From: an uncultured Lachnospiraceae bacterium
GTDB taxonomy: Bacteria > Bacillota > Clostridia > Lachnospirales > Lachnospiraceae
Length of the DNA: 64,000 nt
Direction: 5' to 3'
Assembly: GCA_947245585.1 (NCBI GenBank)
Contig: CAMXPV010000005.1
Location: 1-64,000, forward strand
The position numbers and the translations under genes were made by a program. Positions 40,187 to 48,904 of this stretch are shown one piece after another (position 1 is the stretch's first letter; the number at the start of each line of letters is the position of its first letter). Below the pieces are notes generated by a model. The model did no database searches. It had not been told where the DNA came from and saw nothing but the letters and a program-made list of their open reading frames with translations.

Positions 40187-41152
40187 TTACAGTTTCAACC
40201 GATACCATATGTTGCGCCACAATTCCCACTGTATGCCCAAATAGAACGGCAGCCGCCTGCCCACAAAGCGCACCCGTCTCCTGCGCCCCTCCTCGCAACA
40301 GCACAGGCGCAGTCCCTCCGCCGTCCCCTTCCACCAGCTTCCGCCCAATCCTTTCCTGAGAAAAAAGAGCTGTTTTACAAGAAAACCAATCAAAAGAAAA
40401 GGCAGATTCAAGAGAAGCTGTGCGGGCGGCATATTTTTGTAGGCCAGATACACGCTGTTTCTGGCCGTCTGTTTCGCCTTGAACGCATTATAGCGGGAAC
40501 CCGAAGAAGCGCTTCCCGCGTGGCGCACCACCGCTTGCGGCACATAGAGATTGCGGTAACCGTATATGCGGGCCCGATACCCAAGATCCACGTCCTCCAG
40601 ATAGGCAAAGTGATTCTCGTCCAACATGCCGATCTGATTCAGAACCCGTCTGCGAAAGATGCAGGCCCCGCCGCAGGCGGAAAAAATCTCCCTGGGACTG
40701 TCATAATTTTCCCTTGGCTTATCCCTTCCGGCCGCAAAAGCCCAGCCAAGCGCACAGTAATAATCCCCCGCATCGTCGATCCATTCCGGATGGCGCAGAT
40801 TCACCATCCGCGCGCCGCCCGAAAATGCCCGGTGATCGCCGTCCATGGCTTTCTCCAACGCCCTCACAAACCCGGGCTCCGCCACCGTATCGTTGTTTAA
40901 TAAAATAACATACGTTGTTTCGCAAGCCTCCATGCCCCGGTTTACCGCTGTACAGAAGCCGTAATTTTGATCTAAGGCAATCATCCTGACTTCCGGGAAC
41001 TTTTCCCGAACGAGCTCCCGGCTTCCATCGGTGGAACCATTGTCCACCAGTATGATCCCTGCAGGCTCTTTTTGCAGAGAGGCGAGACACTTTTCCACAT
41101 ATTCCATTCCGTTATAGTTCGGGATCACCACCGTAGATCTGACTTCGCTCAT
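40187..41152 (-). CDS. GT2 glycosyltransferase, rhamnosyltransferase-like
   Basis: A 321-aa GT-A enzyme of the dTDP-Rha transferase type. Motifs are STVVIPNYNGMEYVEKCLASL, ILVDNGSTDGSRELV, QNYGFCTAVNRGMEA, VILLNNDTV (DxD equivalent) and FAYLEDVDLGYRARIYG (catalytic EDVDLG). A hydrophobic C-terminal stretch (about 250-275) may anchor it to the membrane. Its start overlaps the stop of the next upstream glycosyltransferase by 4 bp, so the two are translationally coupled. The specificity is inferred from similarity and the rml genes. Confidence 0.9.
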   Translation of the reverse strand: MSEVRSTVVIPNYNGMEYVEKCLASLQKEPAGIILVDNGSTDGSRELVREKFPEVRMIALDQNYGFCTAVNRGMEACETTYVILLNNDTVAEPGFVRALEKAMDGDHRAFSGGARMVNLRHPEWIDDAGDYYCALGWAFAAGRDKPRENYDSPREIFSACGGACIFRRRVLNQIGMLDENHFAYLEDVDLGYRARIYGYRNLYVPQAVVRHAGSASSGSRYNAFKAKQTARNSVYLAYKNMPPAQLLLNLPFLLIGFLVKQLFFLRKGLGGSWWKGTAEGLRLCCCEEGRRRRVRFVGRRLPFYLGIQWELWRNIWYRLKL

Positions 41153-42588
41153 AGCTGCCTCCGTTTTTTTGCCTCACAGCTCAGGGACGGGTCCCACACC
41201 ACCAGATAGCCGGCCTCCCGCACCGCCGTTCCCAGCGCCATGCTCAGCTTCCGGTATCCGGCCTCGTCGCAGGACAGCCCCGTCACATCCGCAATGCGGA
41301 TTTCCTTCTTCCTTCCGTCCTTTTTCACCAAAAGGCTCCTCTCCCCGTAGGGCAGGCCCGTAATCTCGGAAAAGAGAGGCCGCAGCTCTTCCCGCAGCCG
41401 CATAAATCGAATGTCCACCGCCGCGCAGTCCTGCGTCAGTACCGCCCGGTGGGTGCTGCCTCCCGTAAAGCGGCCGCACAATCCCTCAAAAAGACCGCGG
41501 CCGCTCTCGTCATAGGCGCCTGCAAACACACGGCCGCGCCCATCCAGAAGCCTTCCCCCCACTGCGCCCGCCTCTCTTCTCACAGACAGAATATCCGGTT
41601 CGTAACATATGTTATAAAATCCAAGATGCAGACTGTGCTCCACCTGCGCCCGAAATCCACGCCTCCTGCAAAAATCCGTAAGCGCCCGCCGTCCCGCCTC
41701 GTAGGCGTAGCTCTTGCTTCCCGTGTTCAGGGCCGTGGAATCCCGGTGGGATCGCCAGTGATAGAGCACTCTTGGAATATGACAGATGCGCGCCGTCTCA
41801 GGAAGAAGCAAATCAGAGGGCCACAGGCTGTCCACCGCCCGAAGCACCAGATCATAATCCTGTGCGCCGTCGTATTCTTCCCGCAAAAGCAGAGACTTCA
41901 AAAGCCCTGCCTCCAACATTAAAAAATGGCAGATATAGTTGTTGGATAATATTAAATCCAAATTAAACTCTGGCTTCAAGTGCGGAGATACGTAGGTTTT
42001 CGCCCCTTCGTCATACTTGTCCTCGTCAGAGTACAGGAGAGCCGGCGCACACCCCGCCCGCCTGCCCCGGCCCACGGCACAGGCCATCTCATATAGCGCA
42101 TCAGGTGTTATGAAATCATCGTGGTCGAGAAGAGCGATATACTCCCCCGCCGCCAGGGCAATCCCCGCATTGGTATTCTCCGCAATGCCCCTGTTCTCAG
42201 AAAGCCTGCTGTAGCGTATCCGCAGATCCCCGGTCTCGTGAATCATCCGCCGCACCGTGCGCTCCACCGCGTCGCCTGCACTGGCATCCACGATAATCAA
42301 CTCCCACTTTGCATAACTCTGAGCCTGTACGGAGGCGATCATTTCCCGCAGATGTGCCTCCTTCGTCTCGTAAGCCGGCGTGACAATGCTGAACAGGAAA
42401 GGCGCATCCGCCCCCTCCCGCCTCTGTCTGGCAAGGGTCTCCCCGTCGGGAGGCAGATAGCGGTAGTCGGCTTTTCTCTCCTCCTGCACACGCTCCGCCG
42501 CCGCATAGAAAGTGCCTGCCAGTCCGTTCTTTTTCAGATAATTTACGGTCTTTCTCACATTGTCGATTCTCAGTACCCGGTTCCCCAT
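41149..42588 (-). CDS. GT2 glycosyltransferase with extra C-terminal domain
   Basis: 479 aa. The GT2 domain spans about 55-310: FSIVTPAYETKEAHLREMI, IIVDASAGDAVERTV, YIALLDHDDFITPDALYEM (DHDD for metal), PEFNLDLILSNNYICHF and QDYDLVLRAVD. Residues about 340-479 form an additional beta-rich domain without recognisable catalytic motif. The start is the ATG at 42588 with GGGAGAG 8 bases upstream. It closely resembles the first GT domain of the 672-aa protein at 44483-46501, suggesting duplication. It lies just upstream of the 40187 gene, with 4-bp overlap, and behind the pgm terminator. Confidence 0.88.
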   Translation of the reverse strand: MGNRVLRIDNVRKTVNYLKKNGLAGTFYAAAERVQEERKADYRYLPPDGETLARQRREGADAPFLFSIVTPAYETKEAHLREMIASVQAQSYAKWELIIVDASAGDAVERTVRRMIHETGDLRIRYSRLSENRGIAENTNAGIALAAGEYIALLDHDDFITPDALYEMACAVGRGRRAGCAPALLYSDEDKYDEGAKTYVSPHLKPEFNLDLILSNNYICHFLMLEAGLLKSLLLREEYDGAQDYDLVLRAVDSLWPSDLLLPETARICHIPRVLYHWRSHRDSTALNTGSKSYAYEAGRRALTDFCRRRGFRAQVEHSLHLGFYNICYEPDILSVRREAGAVGGRLLDGRGRVFAGAYDESGRGLFEGLCGRFTGGSTHRAVLTQDCAAVDIRFMRLREELRPLFSEITGLPYGERSLLVKKDGRKKEIRIADVTGLSCDEAGYRKLSMALGTAVREAGYLVVWDPSLSCEAKKRRQL

Positions 42589-42609
42589 TATGGCTCTCCC
42601 GCTTTCTAA

Positions 42610-42648
42610 AGAGCCGCCCCGCACTTACATGCCGGGGCGGCTCTTTTT
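42610..42648. terminator. Terminator between pgm and the glycosyltransferase gene
   Basis: An 11-bp perfect GC-rich stem GAGCCGCCCCG with CGGGGCGGCTC. The U tract is strong on the plus strand (TTTTTCTTTT) and short on the minus strand (TTTAG), so it may only partly block minus-strand readthrough from pgm. Confidence 0.7.
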
Positions 42649-42651
42649 CTT

Positions 42652-44373
42652 TTAAATATTCTTCTTAACTTCCTCCGTCAACCGATCCAGTTTCGCCTGC
42701 GCGTCCTCCAGGCTTGTGCCCTTCACGCCCATGTAAAACTTGATCTTCGGCTCCGTGCCTGAAGGTCTTGCACAGCACCAGGAGTCATTGGTCAGGTCGA
42801 AATAGAGTACGTTCGACTGCGGCAGCCCCGTCTCACCCGTTTCGCCTGTCTCCAGATTCAGGGTCTTTCCTGTGTCGTAGTCCCTGAACTCCTTCACCGT
42901 AAGCTCGCCGAAGCTCTTAGGCGGATTCTGGCGCAGCTTGTTCATCAGCTCCTCGATCTCCTTCGCGCCCTCAACGCCCTTCTTGGTGATAGAATACTGG
43001 CTCTCTTTATAGTAACCGTATTTCTCGTAGAGGTTGATCATCTGATCCCAGACGGTCCTGCCGTTCTTCTTGCACCATGCCGCCATCTCGCACAGGCACA
43101 TTACCGCCACAATCGCGTCCTTATCCCTCGCATGGGTTCCTGCCAGACAGCCGTAGCTCTCCTCCAGACCGAACACGTAATTGTTGGAACCGCTCTGCTC
43201 GAAAAGTTTGATCTGTTCGCCGATAAACTTAAAGCCTGTCAGAACTTCAATAAATCTTACCTTATAATCTTCCGAGATCGCCCGCGCCATGTTGGTGGTC
43301 ACGATGGTGGTTACAAGAGCGGGATTCTCAGGCATCTTGCCCGTAGCCGTCCGCTCTCTCAAAATATATTCCGCAATCAGCATACCGGACATATTGCCCG
43401 TAAAAGGCACATACTCGCCGGACTTGGTGTCCAGTGCATAGATGCCGAGCCTATCTGCGTCAGGGTCTGTCGCCAGCACGATATCCGCATTTTTCTCTTT
43501 CGCAAGCTTAAGGGCAAGGGTAAACGCCTTGGGGTCTTCCGGATTGGGGTATTCCAGTGTGGTGAAATCGGGATCGGGCATCTCCTGTTCAGGCACCACA
43601 TACACATGCTTAAAGCCAAGCTCCGACAAAATGCGTCTCACCGGCACATTGCCCGTACCGTTAAAGGGCGAGTACACGATCTTCATGTCCTCCGCCATCT
43701 CCTTGATCACGTCGGGATGGATGATCTGCTTTTTCAACTCCTCCATGTATCTGTCGTCGATCTCCTTGCCGATCACCTCATAGAGTCCGGCTTTCTTCGC
43801 CTCCTCCTTGTCCATGGTCTTCACCGTGTGGTAGTCGGTCACATTGTTTACTTCCGTGATAATCTCTTTGTCCTTGGGAGCCGTCACCTGCGCGCCGTCC
43901 TCCCAGTAGCACTTGTAGCCGTTGTACTCCGGCGGATTGTGGCTAGCCGTGATCACAATACCGGAAATACAGCCAAGTTCTCTGAGTGCGAAGGATAACT
44001 CAGGCGTGGGACGGAGCGCGTCGAACACGTAAGCCTTGATTCCATTTGCAGCCAGACACAGCGCCGCCTCGTCTGCAAACTCCGGAGACATCCTTCTGGA
44101 ATCGTAGGCAATCGCCACACCCTTCTTCTCGCCGCCCTGTTTCTTTATGTAATTGGCAAGCCCCTGGGTCGCCTTGCGCACCGTGTAGATGTTCATGCGG
44201 TTCGTGCCCGCGCCGATCACACCGCGAAGGCCGCCCGTACCAAAAGCAAGCTCCTTATAAAAGCGGTCCTCGATCTCCTTCTCGTCATTTCTGATCGCCA
44301 GAAGCTCCTGCTTGGTCGCCTCGTCAAAGTAGGAATCCTCCAACCAAAACTCAAACTGCTCTTTGTAACCCAT
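42652..44373 (-). CDS. pgm: Phosphoglucomutase/phosphomannomutase
   Basis: It interconverts glucose-6-phosphate and glucose-1-phosphate, giving the substrate for RmlA. The protein has 573 aa, of the long alpha-D-phosphohexomutase type. The phosphoserine loop is VITASHNPPEYNGYK, the metal loop is LATDPDADRLGIYA, the sugar-binding loop is GLEESYGCLAGTHARDKDA, and the phosphate-binding end is RPSGTEPKIKFYMG. The start at 44373 (MGYKEQFEFW) has AAGGAGGG 7 bases upstream. It sits inside the polysaccharide locus, linking central metabolism to nucleotide-sugar supply. Confidence 0.94.
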   Translation of the reverse strand: MGYKEQFEFWLEDSYFDEATKQELLAIRNDEKEIEDRFYKELAFGTGGLRGVIGAGTNRMNIYTVRKATQGLANYIKKQGGEKKGVAIAYDSRRMSPEFADEAALCLAANGIKAYVFDALRPTPELSFALRELGCISGIVITASHNPPEYNGYKCYWEDGAQVTAPKDKEIITEVNNVTDYHTVKTMDKEEAKKAGLYEVIGKEIDDRYMEELKKQIIHPDVIKEMAEDMKIVYSPFNGTGNVPVRRILSELGFKHVYVVPEQEMPDPDFTTLEYPNPEDPKAFTLALKLAKEKNADIVLATDPDADRLGIYALDTKSGEYVPFTGNMSGMLIAEYILRERTATGKMPENPALVTTIVTTNMARAISEDYKVRFIEVLTGFKFIGEQIKLFEQSGSNNYVFGLEESYGCLAGTHARDKDAIVAVMCLCEMAAWCKKNGRTVWDQMINLYEKYGYYKESQYSITKKGVEGAKEIEELMNKLRQNPPKSFGELTVKEFRDYDTGKTLNLETGETGETGLPQSNVLYFDLTNDSWCCARPSGTEPKIKFYMGVKGTSLEDAQAKLDRLTEEVKKNI

Positions 44374-44482
44374 TGTCAAACCCTCCTTATTTTATTGTAA
44401 CATATGTTATTTATATATTCCGTCCTTTTTATATGGTTATCATTTTACCATAAATTCACTCTTACCGCAAATATTTTACCTT

Positions 44483-46501
44483 TTATAATTTCAGTGCGAA
44501 GTCGCTCCTGTCCAGTGAAAAATTCGGATTGTAATAGGGATCGCCCTGCTCCAAAAGCTCCTTCCAACGCTCCCGGAACAGCGCCGACTCCTTCTCGTAG
44601 CGCTCGGCGTTTTTCCCCTCCAAATCCGTTCCGCGGGAAGCGGATTCATAGTGGTAAAGTTCCGCAAAGGGCGTAAATACATTCACGCGCCCGGTTTTCC
44701 ATGCGCGGATACACAGATCCACGTCATTTAAAGCCACAGCAAATTTCTCGTCCAACCCGCCCAGTTCTTCGTACAGCGCCTTTTGCATCATCAGACAGGC
44801 GCCCGTCACCGCCATCACATTTTGCGCATAGCAGAGCCGCCCCATATAGCCGAGGTTCCGGTGATCCACACGGTAATGGCTGTGTCCCGCCGTCCGATGC
44901 GCCCCAAGTCCAAGCACCACGCCCGCATGCTGTATGGTCCTGTCCTCATAGTAGAGCTTTGCGCCCACCGCGCCCACATCGCTTCGCTGGGCATACATCA
45001 AAAGCTCCTCGATCCAGTCCGGCGTAATCACGCCGGTATCGTTGTTTAAGAGAAGCACATACTCGCCCTTTGCCTGCGCCACGCCAAGGTTATTGATTCT
45101 GGAATAATTGAATTCCCCCTCGTAGGTCACCACCCGGATATTCGGATTCTCCTGTATCTTCTTATAATAAGCAAAGATTTCGTCCCTGCAGCTATTGTTC
45201 TCAATCACGATAATCTCATAATTGTCGTAGGTGCTGCGCTCCACAATGGAAGAAATGCAGCGGGCCAAATCCTCCGGATGATCTTTGTTCGGAATGATAA
45301 TGGACACTTTGGGATTTCCCAAAATCTCATACTTAATCTGAAAGATCGTCTCAAAAGCCTTGGTGGAAGTGATCTCAAAATTCTTGAAACCCTGGGATGT
45401 CAGGTGGGCCGCCACCGCCCCCTTGGCCGCCTCAATGGCATAGCTTTTCGCGTTGATGTCGGAAGCCACGCTTCCCTCGTGGGACCTCCAGTAATAGAGG
45501 AGCTTCGGCACATGCACCACACACTTTGCGCGGGCGGTGAGCCGCAGGATCATATCGTGGTCCTGACTTCCGTCAAACTCTGAGCGGAACAGCTGGGTGC
45601 CGTCCAAAAGCCTTCTGGCAAAGGCGCTGAAATGGCAGATATAATTGTTCGCCCGCAGGTTGTCCGGCGCATAGTCCGGCTTAAAGTGCAGGGTAATCAT
45701 ATCGTCTATGGTGCCGCTCCCCTTAAACGTGGCCTCGTCGCAATAGATATAGTCCGCACCCTTCTCGCAGATTACCTTCGTATATTCATAGAGAACACTG
45801 GGATGCAGCACGTCGTCATGGTCAAAAAGCGCGATATAATTTCCCGATGCCATGGAGAGACAGGCATTCGTGTTACCCGAAATCCCCTCATTTTTCGGCA
45901 GTTTCTTATAGAGAATGCGGCAGTATAGGCTGCTTCTGGGACGCAGGTACTGTTTATCCTTATCCATATATTCCCGGCAAATCTGCTCCACGTAAGCATG
46001 CTCCGCATCCGACCCGTCCGCCAGACACAGTTCCCAGTTCTCATAGGTCTGATCAATCACGGACTCAATCGCCTGCCGCAAAAATTTTTCAGGCGTATTA
46101 TAGAGGGGCACGAGAATACTGAACTTCACTTCCTTGCCAAATTTGTGGAGCCGCTGTCTCGCCGCCTCCTCGATCTGTGGAAAACTGGCGGTACCGTGCT
46201 GCACCCTCGCCTGCCGCTCGATCATCTTTGCGTTGACCTTTCTCGCAATTCCCCTGATGCTCCCGTAACAGCCTAACCGTTCTTTCGTGCGGGCAATCTT
46301 GTGAAACAGCATACGCAAAGGTTTAGATGCCCGCCACAAAAAACTGCCTTTTATTCTGTCGAGCTTCCCCTGTGTGATCTCCCTGTTTTTTTCTGCCTCC
46401 GCAAGCTTACGCCGCAGTTTGCGGCCACGGCGTCTCTCCCTCTTATAGGATTCCTTGTAATAACGGAGCGCTTCCGTCTCTGTCATATCCCCTCGTTCCA
46501 T
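44483..46501 (-). CDS. Tandem-domain GT2 glycosyltransferase, 672 aa
   Basis: Two GT2 domains in one chain. A basic coiled N-terminus (1-60) precedes domain 1 (about 118-345: FSILVPLYNTPEKFLRQAIESV, YIALFDHDDVLHPSVLYEY, QDHDMILRLTARAK). Domain 2 (about 385-640) has VSIIIPNKDHPEDLARCISSI, YVLLLNNDTGVITPDW and DLCIRAWKTGRV. Both keep a DxD-type triad, so both may be active, for example adding two different or alternating sugars. Such tandem enzymes are common in rhamnan-type wall glycan loci. The start is ATG 46501 (MERGDMTE); an internal ATG five codons later has its own GAGGGG. It ends 110 bp before the pgm start. Confidence 0.9.
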   Translation of the reverse strand: MERGDMTETEALRYYKESYKRERRRGRKLRRKLAEAEKNREITQGKLDRIKGSFLWRASKPLRMLFHKIARTKERLGCYGSIRGIARKVNAKMIERQARVQHGTASFPQIEEAARQRLHKFGKEVKFSILVPLYNTPEKFLRQAIESVIDQTYENWELCLADGSDAEHAYVEQICREYMDKDKQYLRPRSSLYCRILYKKLPKNEGISGNTNACLSMASGNYIALFDHDDVLHPSVLYEYTKVICEKGADYIYCDEATFKGSGTIDDMITLHFKPDYAPDNLRANNYICHFSAFARRLLDGTQLFRSEFDGSQDHDMILRLTARAKCVVHVPKLLYYWRSHEGSVASDINAKSYAIEAAKGAVAAHLTSQGFKNFEITSTKAFETIFQIKYEILGNPKVSIIIPNKDHPEDLARCISSIVERSTYDNYEIIVIENNSCRDEIFAYYKKIQENPNIRVVTYEGEFNYSRINNLGVAQAKGEYVLLLNNDTGVITPDWIEELLMYAQRSDVGAVGAKLYYEDRTIQHAGVVLGLGAHRTAGHSHYRVDHRNLGYMGRLCYAQNVMAVTGACLMMQKALYEELGGLDEKFAVALNDVDLCIRAWKTGRVNVFTPFAELYHYESASRGTDLEGKNAERYEKESALFRERWKELLEQGDPYYNPNFSLDRSDFALKL

Positions 46502-46516
46502 GCAAACGTTTCCTCT

Positions 46517-48904
46517 CTACTCATCCGCGTCAGAGCCGTCCGCGGTCTTCTGCTCTACGGTTATCCTGCGCTCGGACCAATCCACAAACATGAGTTCCTG
46601 TTCTGTCTCGCCGGGTATTTTTCCGGTGGCAAGCATCCCCACCCGGTATTCTCCCGGTGTCAGGTCCTCCTGCCGCACCCGCAGGACAAACCCCGCAAGA
46701 CCGACATGCTTCTCCTCCGGCAAAATCTCTTCCACATCCACCCGGTGCCAGTCCGTGGGAACCGCCAGATACCCACCGCCGTCGGTCCGCTGCAAAATCA
46801 CCTTTCGGTCAAAGGCCGCGTTGTCCGCTCCGGGCAGGTAGCTCCATCCCATAATCCAGAGGATGTCGGGCTCGTCCCGGTGAATTTTATGCTGCATCTC
46901 GGCCCGGTCCACCGTCAGGCGAAGGCTCCCCCGTCCCGCCTTCCTCGCCAGTCTGCGCAAAGCCTGCTTCGTCACAACCCGCACTTCCTGGGTACAGAGA
47001 TGATCCTCGTAGGGGAACTTATAATTACAGGTGTAATCCGACGCATTGTCAATTAAATTCTTATGATAATACGGGTCTCTGCCAAGAAATGCCGGATGTC
47101 TCTGATAGAGCGCCTCCTTCTCGGCGAGCAGTCTCTCCCACTTTTCCCCGCTCTGTTCGTCAAGCCCCCTGCTCAAAGATTCATGATGCCAAAGGATCAC
47201 ATCGTTTCTCTGCACATTAAAATAGCCCGCCTCCAAAAGCCGGAAACAGAAATCCACGTCGTTGTAGGATACCGGAAGCGCCTCGTCAAGCCCCCCGATT
47301 TCCTCATACTTTTTCCTTGCAACCATCAGACAGGCTCCCGTCACGCCAACCACATTGTAGGTGACGCAGTTTCTGCCAAAATAATAATCCTCCTCGTCGG
47401 GAAACGTAACCAACTTGTGGGAAGGCCCGATCTTCATATTGGTGATGCCGGCATGTTGGATATTTTCCGTCCCAGCATACCAAAGTTTCGCACCCACCGC
47501 GCCCACGTGCGGCAAAAGGGCCTGCCCCGCCATGCGGCCAAGCCAGCTCTCCTCGATGATCTCCATATCGTCGTTCATCAGAAGAAGCAAATCGCCCCTC
47601 GCCTTCTTCTCCCCCAGATTGCACATTTTGGAGAAATTAAAGGGCATCGGCTCATAGAGATAGGTGAACCCGTAAGCCTCCTGCAAGGCCTCCATCTTTT
47701 CCCGGTTTTCCTCACTGCTCCCATTGTCAACCACAATCCACTCATAATAGCGGTACTGGGTTTTCTCCCGGAAGGATCGCAGACAGTTCTCCAACACCTC
47801 CGGATGATCCTTTGAGAGAATGATCACAGACACCACCCGGTGGGGGGCAATCGCCGTGTTCTCACTGCCGGAACGGGTGCAGCGCTCCCTGCCTGAAACG
47901 GAGGTGTCATAGAGCAGATGATAGATATCCGGGTCCGCGCCCTGCAAAAGTCTGCCCTGTATGCCCCGGCGCAAAAGCGTGTCCTGCTTCAGGGTTACAA
48001 ATTTTGAGGAAGCGCCCGTCAGATACTTTCCATCGGCCAGATCATGGCGAAGCTCCTCGATGGATTTGGTCGTTTTATTGTGATAAAGAATCTCCTCTAT
48101 ATGGCCGATCATCGCCTGCCTTTTTCTGAAATCCCCTCCGGTAAGCTCTGCAACCTTCTCCTCCAGACGCAGGCACAGCTCATAAAAACCCACATCCGGG
48201 TCCTTCATACTCACCATCCGGTAACTCATGCTGTCAAAAGCCTGCACCCTGACCGCCAGAAAATGCCCCCAATACTGAAATGCAAGCAGCGTATCCGGGG
48301 AGTAGTCCGGCTTAAACCAGGGCTCCACCCTCTTCATCTGCTCTTCCAGATAAAAATCCTCGTCCGCATAGGCGAGAAGACATTCCCGGTGTGTTGCAAA
48401 ATATGATTTCACCGCCGAAAATACATGGGGCGCAAGCAGTCCCTCGCCGTAAGTCAAAATACTGACATCCGTGTCAGGCACTGCAATCTCACGAAATCCC
48501 TGCACCGCAATCGGCTCCGCCTTCTGTATAACGCCCGTTCTTTTATTTCCCTCTGTCTCCCCCTCGCAACAGGCAATCCACTGCTGATAAGGGTTTGCCT
48601 GCTCCTGCAGCGTCTTCTCATAGGCAAGCTGCCTCTCCTGTGCCGCCTCCACCCGGAACAGTCTCTCATCCGGCGCTGCGCCGCCTTTTACCCGGCGAAG
48701 CAGCCGCCTTGCAGGGGCCGATACCCTGGATGCCATGCGGTACATCGGATTGGCACAGATACGATTCAGATGATCCGAAAGATCCGCCTGGCGTCTCTCC
48801 GCATCCGCAATCTTTCCTGCCATCTGCGTATTCTTTTTTCGTTCTTCCTCATAGGCCGCCATATAGTAGGCCACCCAGTCCTGGCGTTTTTTCTGTCTGC
48901 CCAT
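46517..48904 (-). CDS. GT2 glycosyltransferase with C-terminal accessory domain, 795 aa
   Basis: A large enzyme. The N-terminal helical region (1-70) is like the 672-aa neighbour. A first GT2-like region (about 130-300) keeps LLAYADEDFYLE and WFKPDYSPDTLLAFQYWGHF but lacks a clear N-terminal nucleotide loop, so it is probably inactive. A second, complete GT2 domain (about 340-600) has VVSVIILSKDHPEVLENCL, LLLLMNDDMEIIEESW and NDVDFCFRLLEAG. A C-terminal beta-rich domain (about 640-780) may bind carbohydrate. The start codon overlaps the stop of the methyltransferase-kinase gene by one base (TGATG), so they are coupled. Confidence 0.88.
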   Translation of the reverse strand: MGRQKKRQDWVAYYMAAYEEERKKNTQMAGKIADAERRQADLSDHLNRICANPMYRMASRVSAPARRLLRRVKGGAAPDERLFRVEAAQERQLAYEKTLQEQANPYQQWIACCEGETEGNKRTGVIQKAEPIAVQGFREIAVPDTDVSILTYGEGLLAPHVFSAVKSYFATHRECLLAYADEDFYLEEQMKRVEPWFKPDYSPDTLLAFQYWGHFLAVRVQAFDSMSYRMVSMKDPDVGFYELCLRLEEKVAELTGGDFRKRQAMIGHIEEILYHNKTTKSIEELRHDLADGKYLTGASSKFVTLKQDTLLRRGIQGRLLQGADPDIYHLLYDTSVSGRERCTRSGSENTAIAPHRVVSVIILSKDHPEVLENCLRSFREKTQYRYYEWIVVDNGSSEENREKMEALQEAYGFTYLYEPMPFNFSKMCNLGEKKARGDLLLLMNDDMEIIEESWLGRMAGQALLPHVGAVGAKLWYAGTENIQHAGITNMKIGPSHKLVTFPDEEDYYFGRNCVTYNVVGVTGACLMVARKKYEEIGGLDEALPVSYNDVDFCFRLLEAGYFNVQRNDVILWHHESLSRGLDEQSGEKWERLLAEKEALYQRHPAFLGRDPYYHKNLIDNASDYTCNYKFPYEDHLCTQEVRVVTKQALRRLARKAGRGSLRLTVDRAEMQHKIHRDEPDILWIMGWSYLPGADNAAFDRKVILQRTDGGGYLAVPTDWHRVDVEEILPEEKHVGLAGFVLRVRQEDLTPGEYRVGMLATGKIPGETEQELMFVDWSERRITVEQKTADGSDADE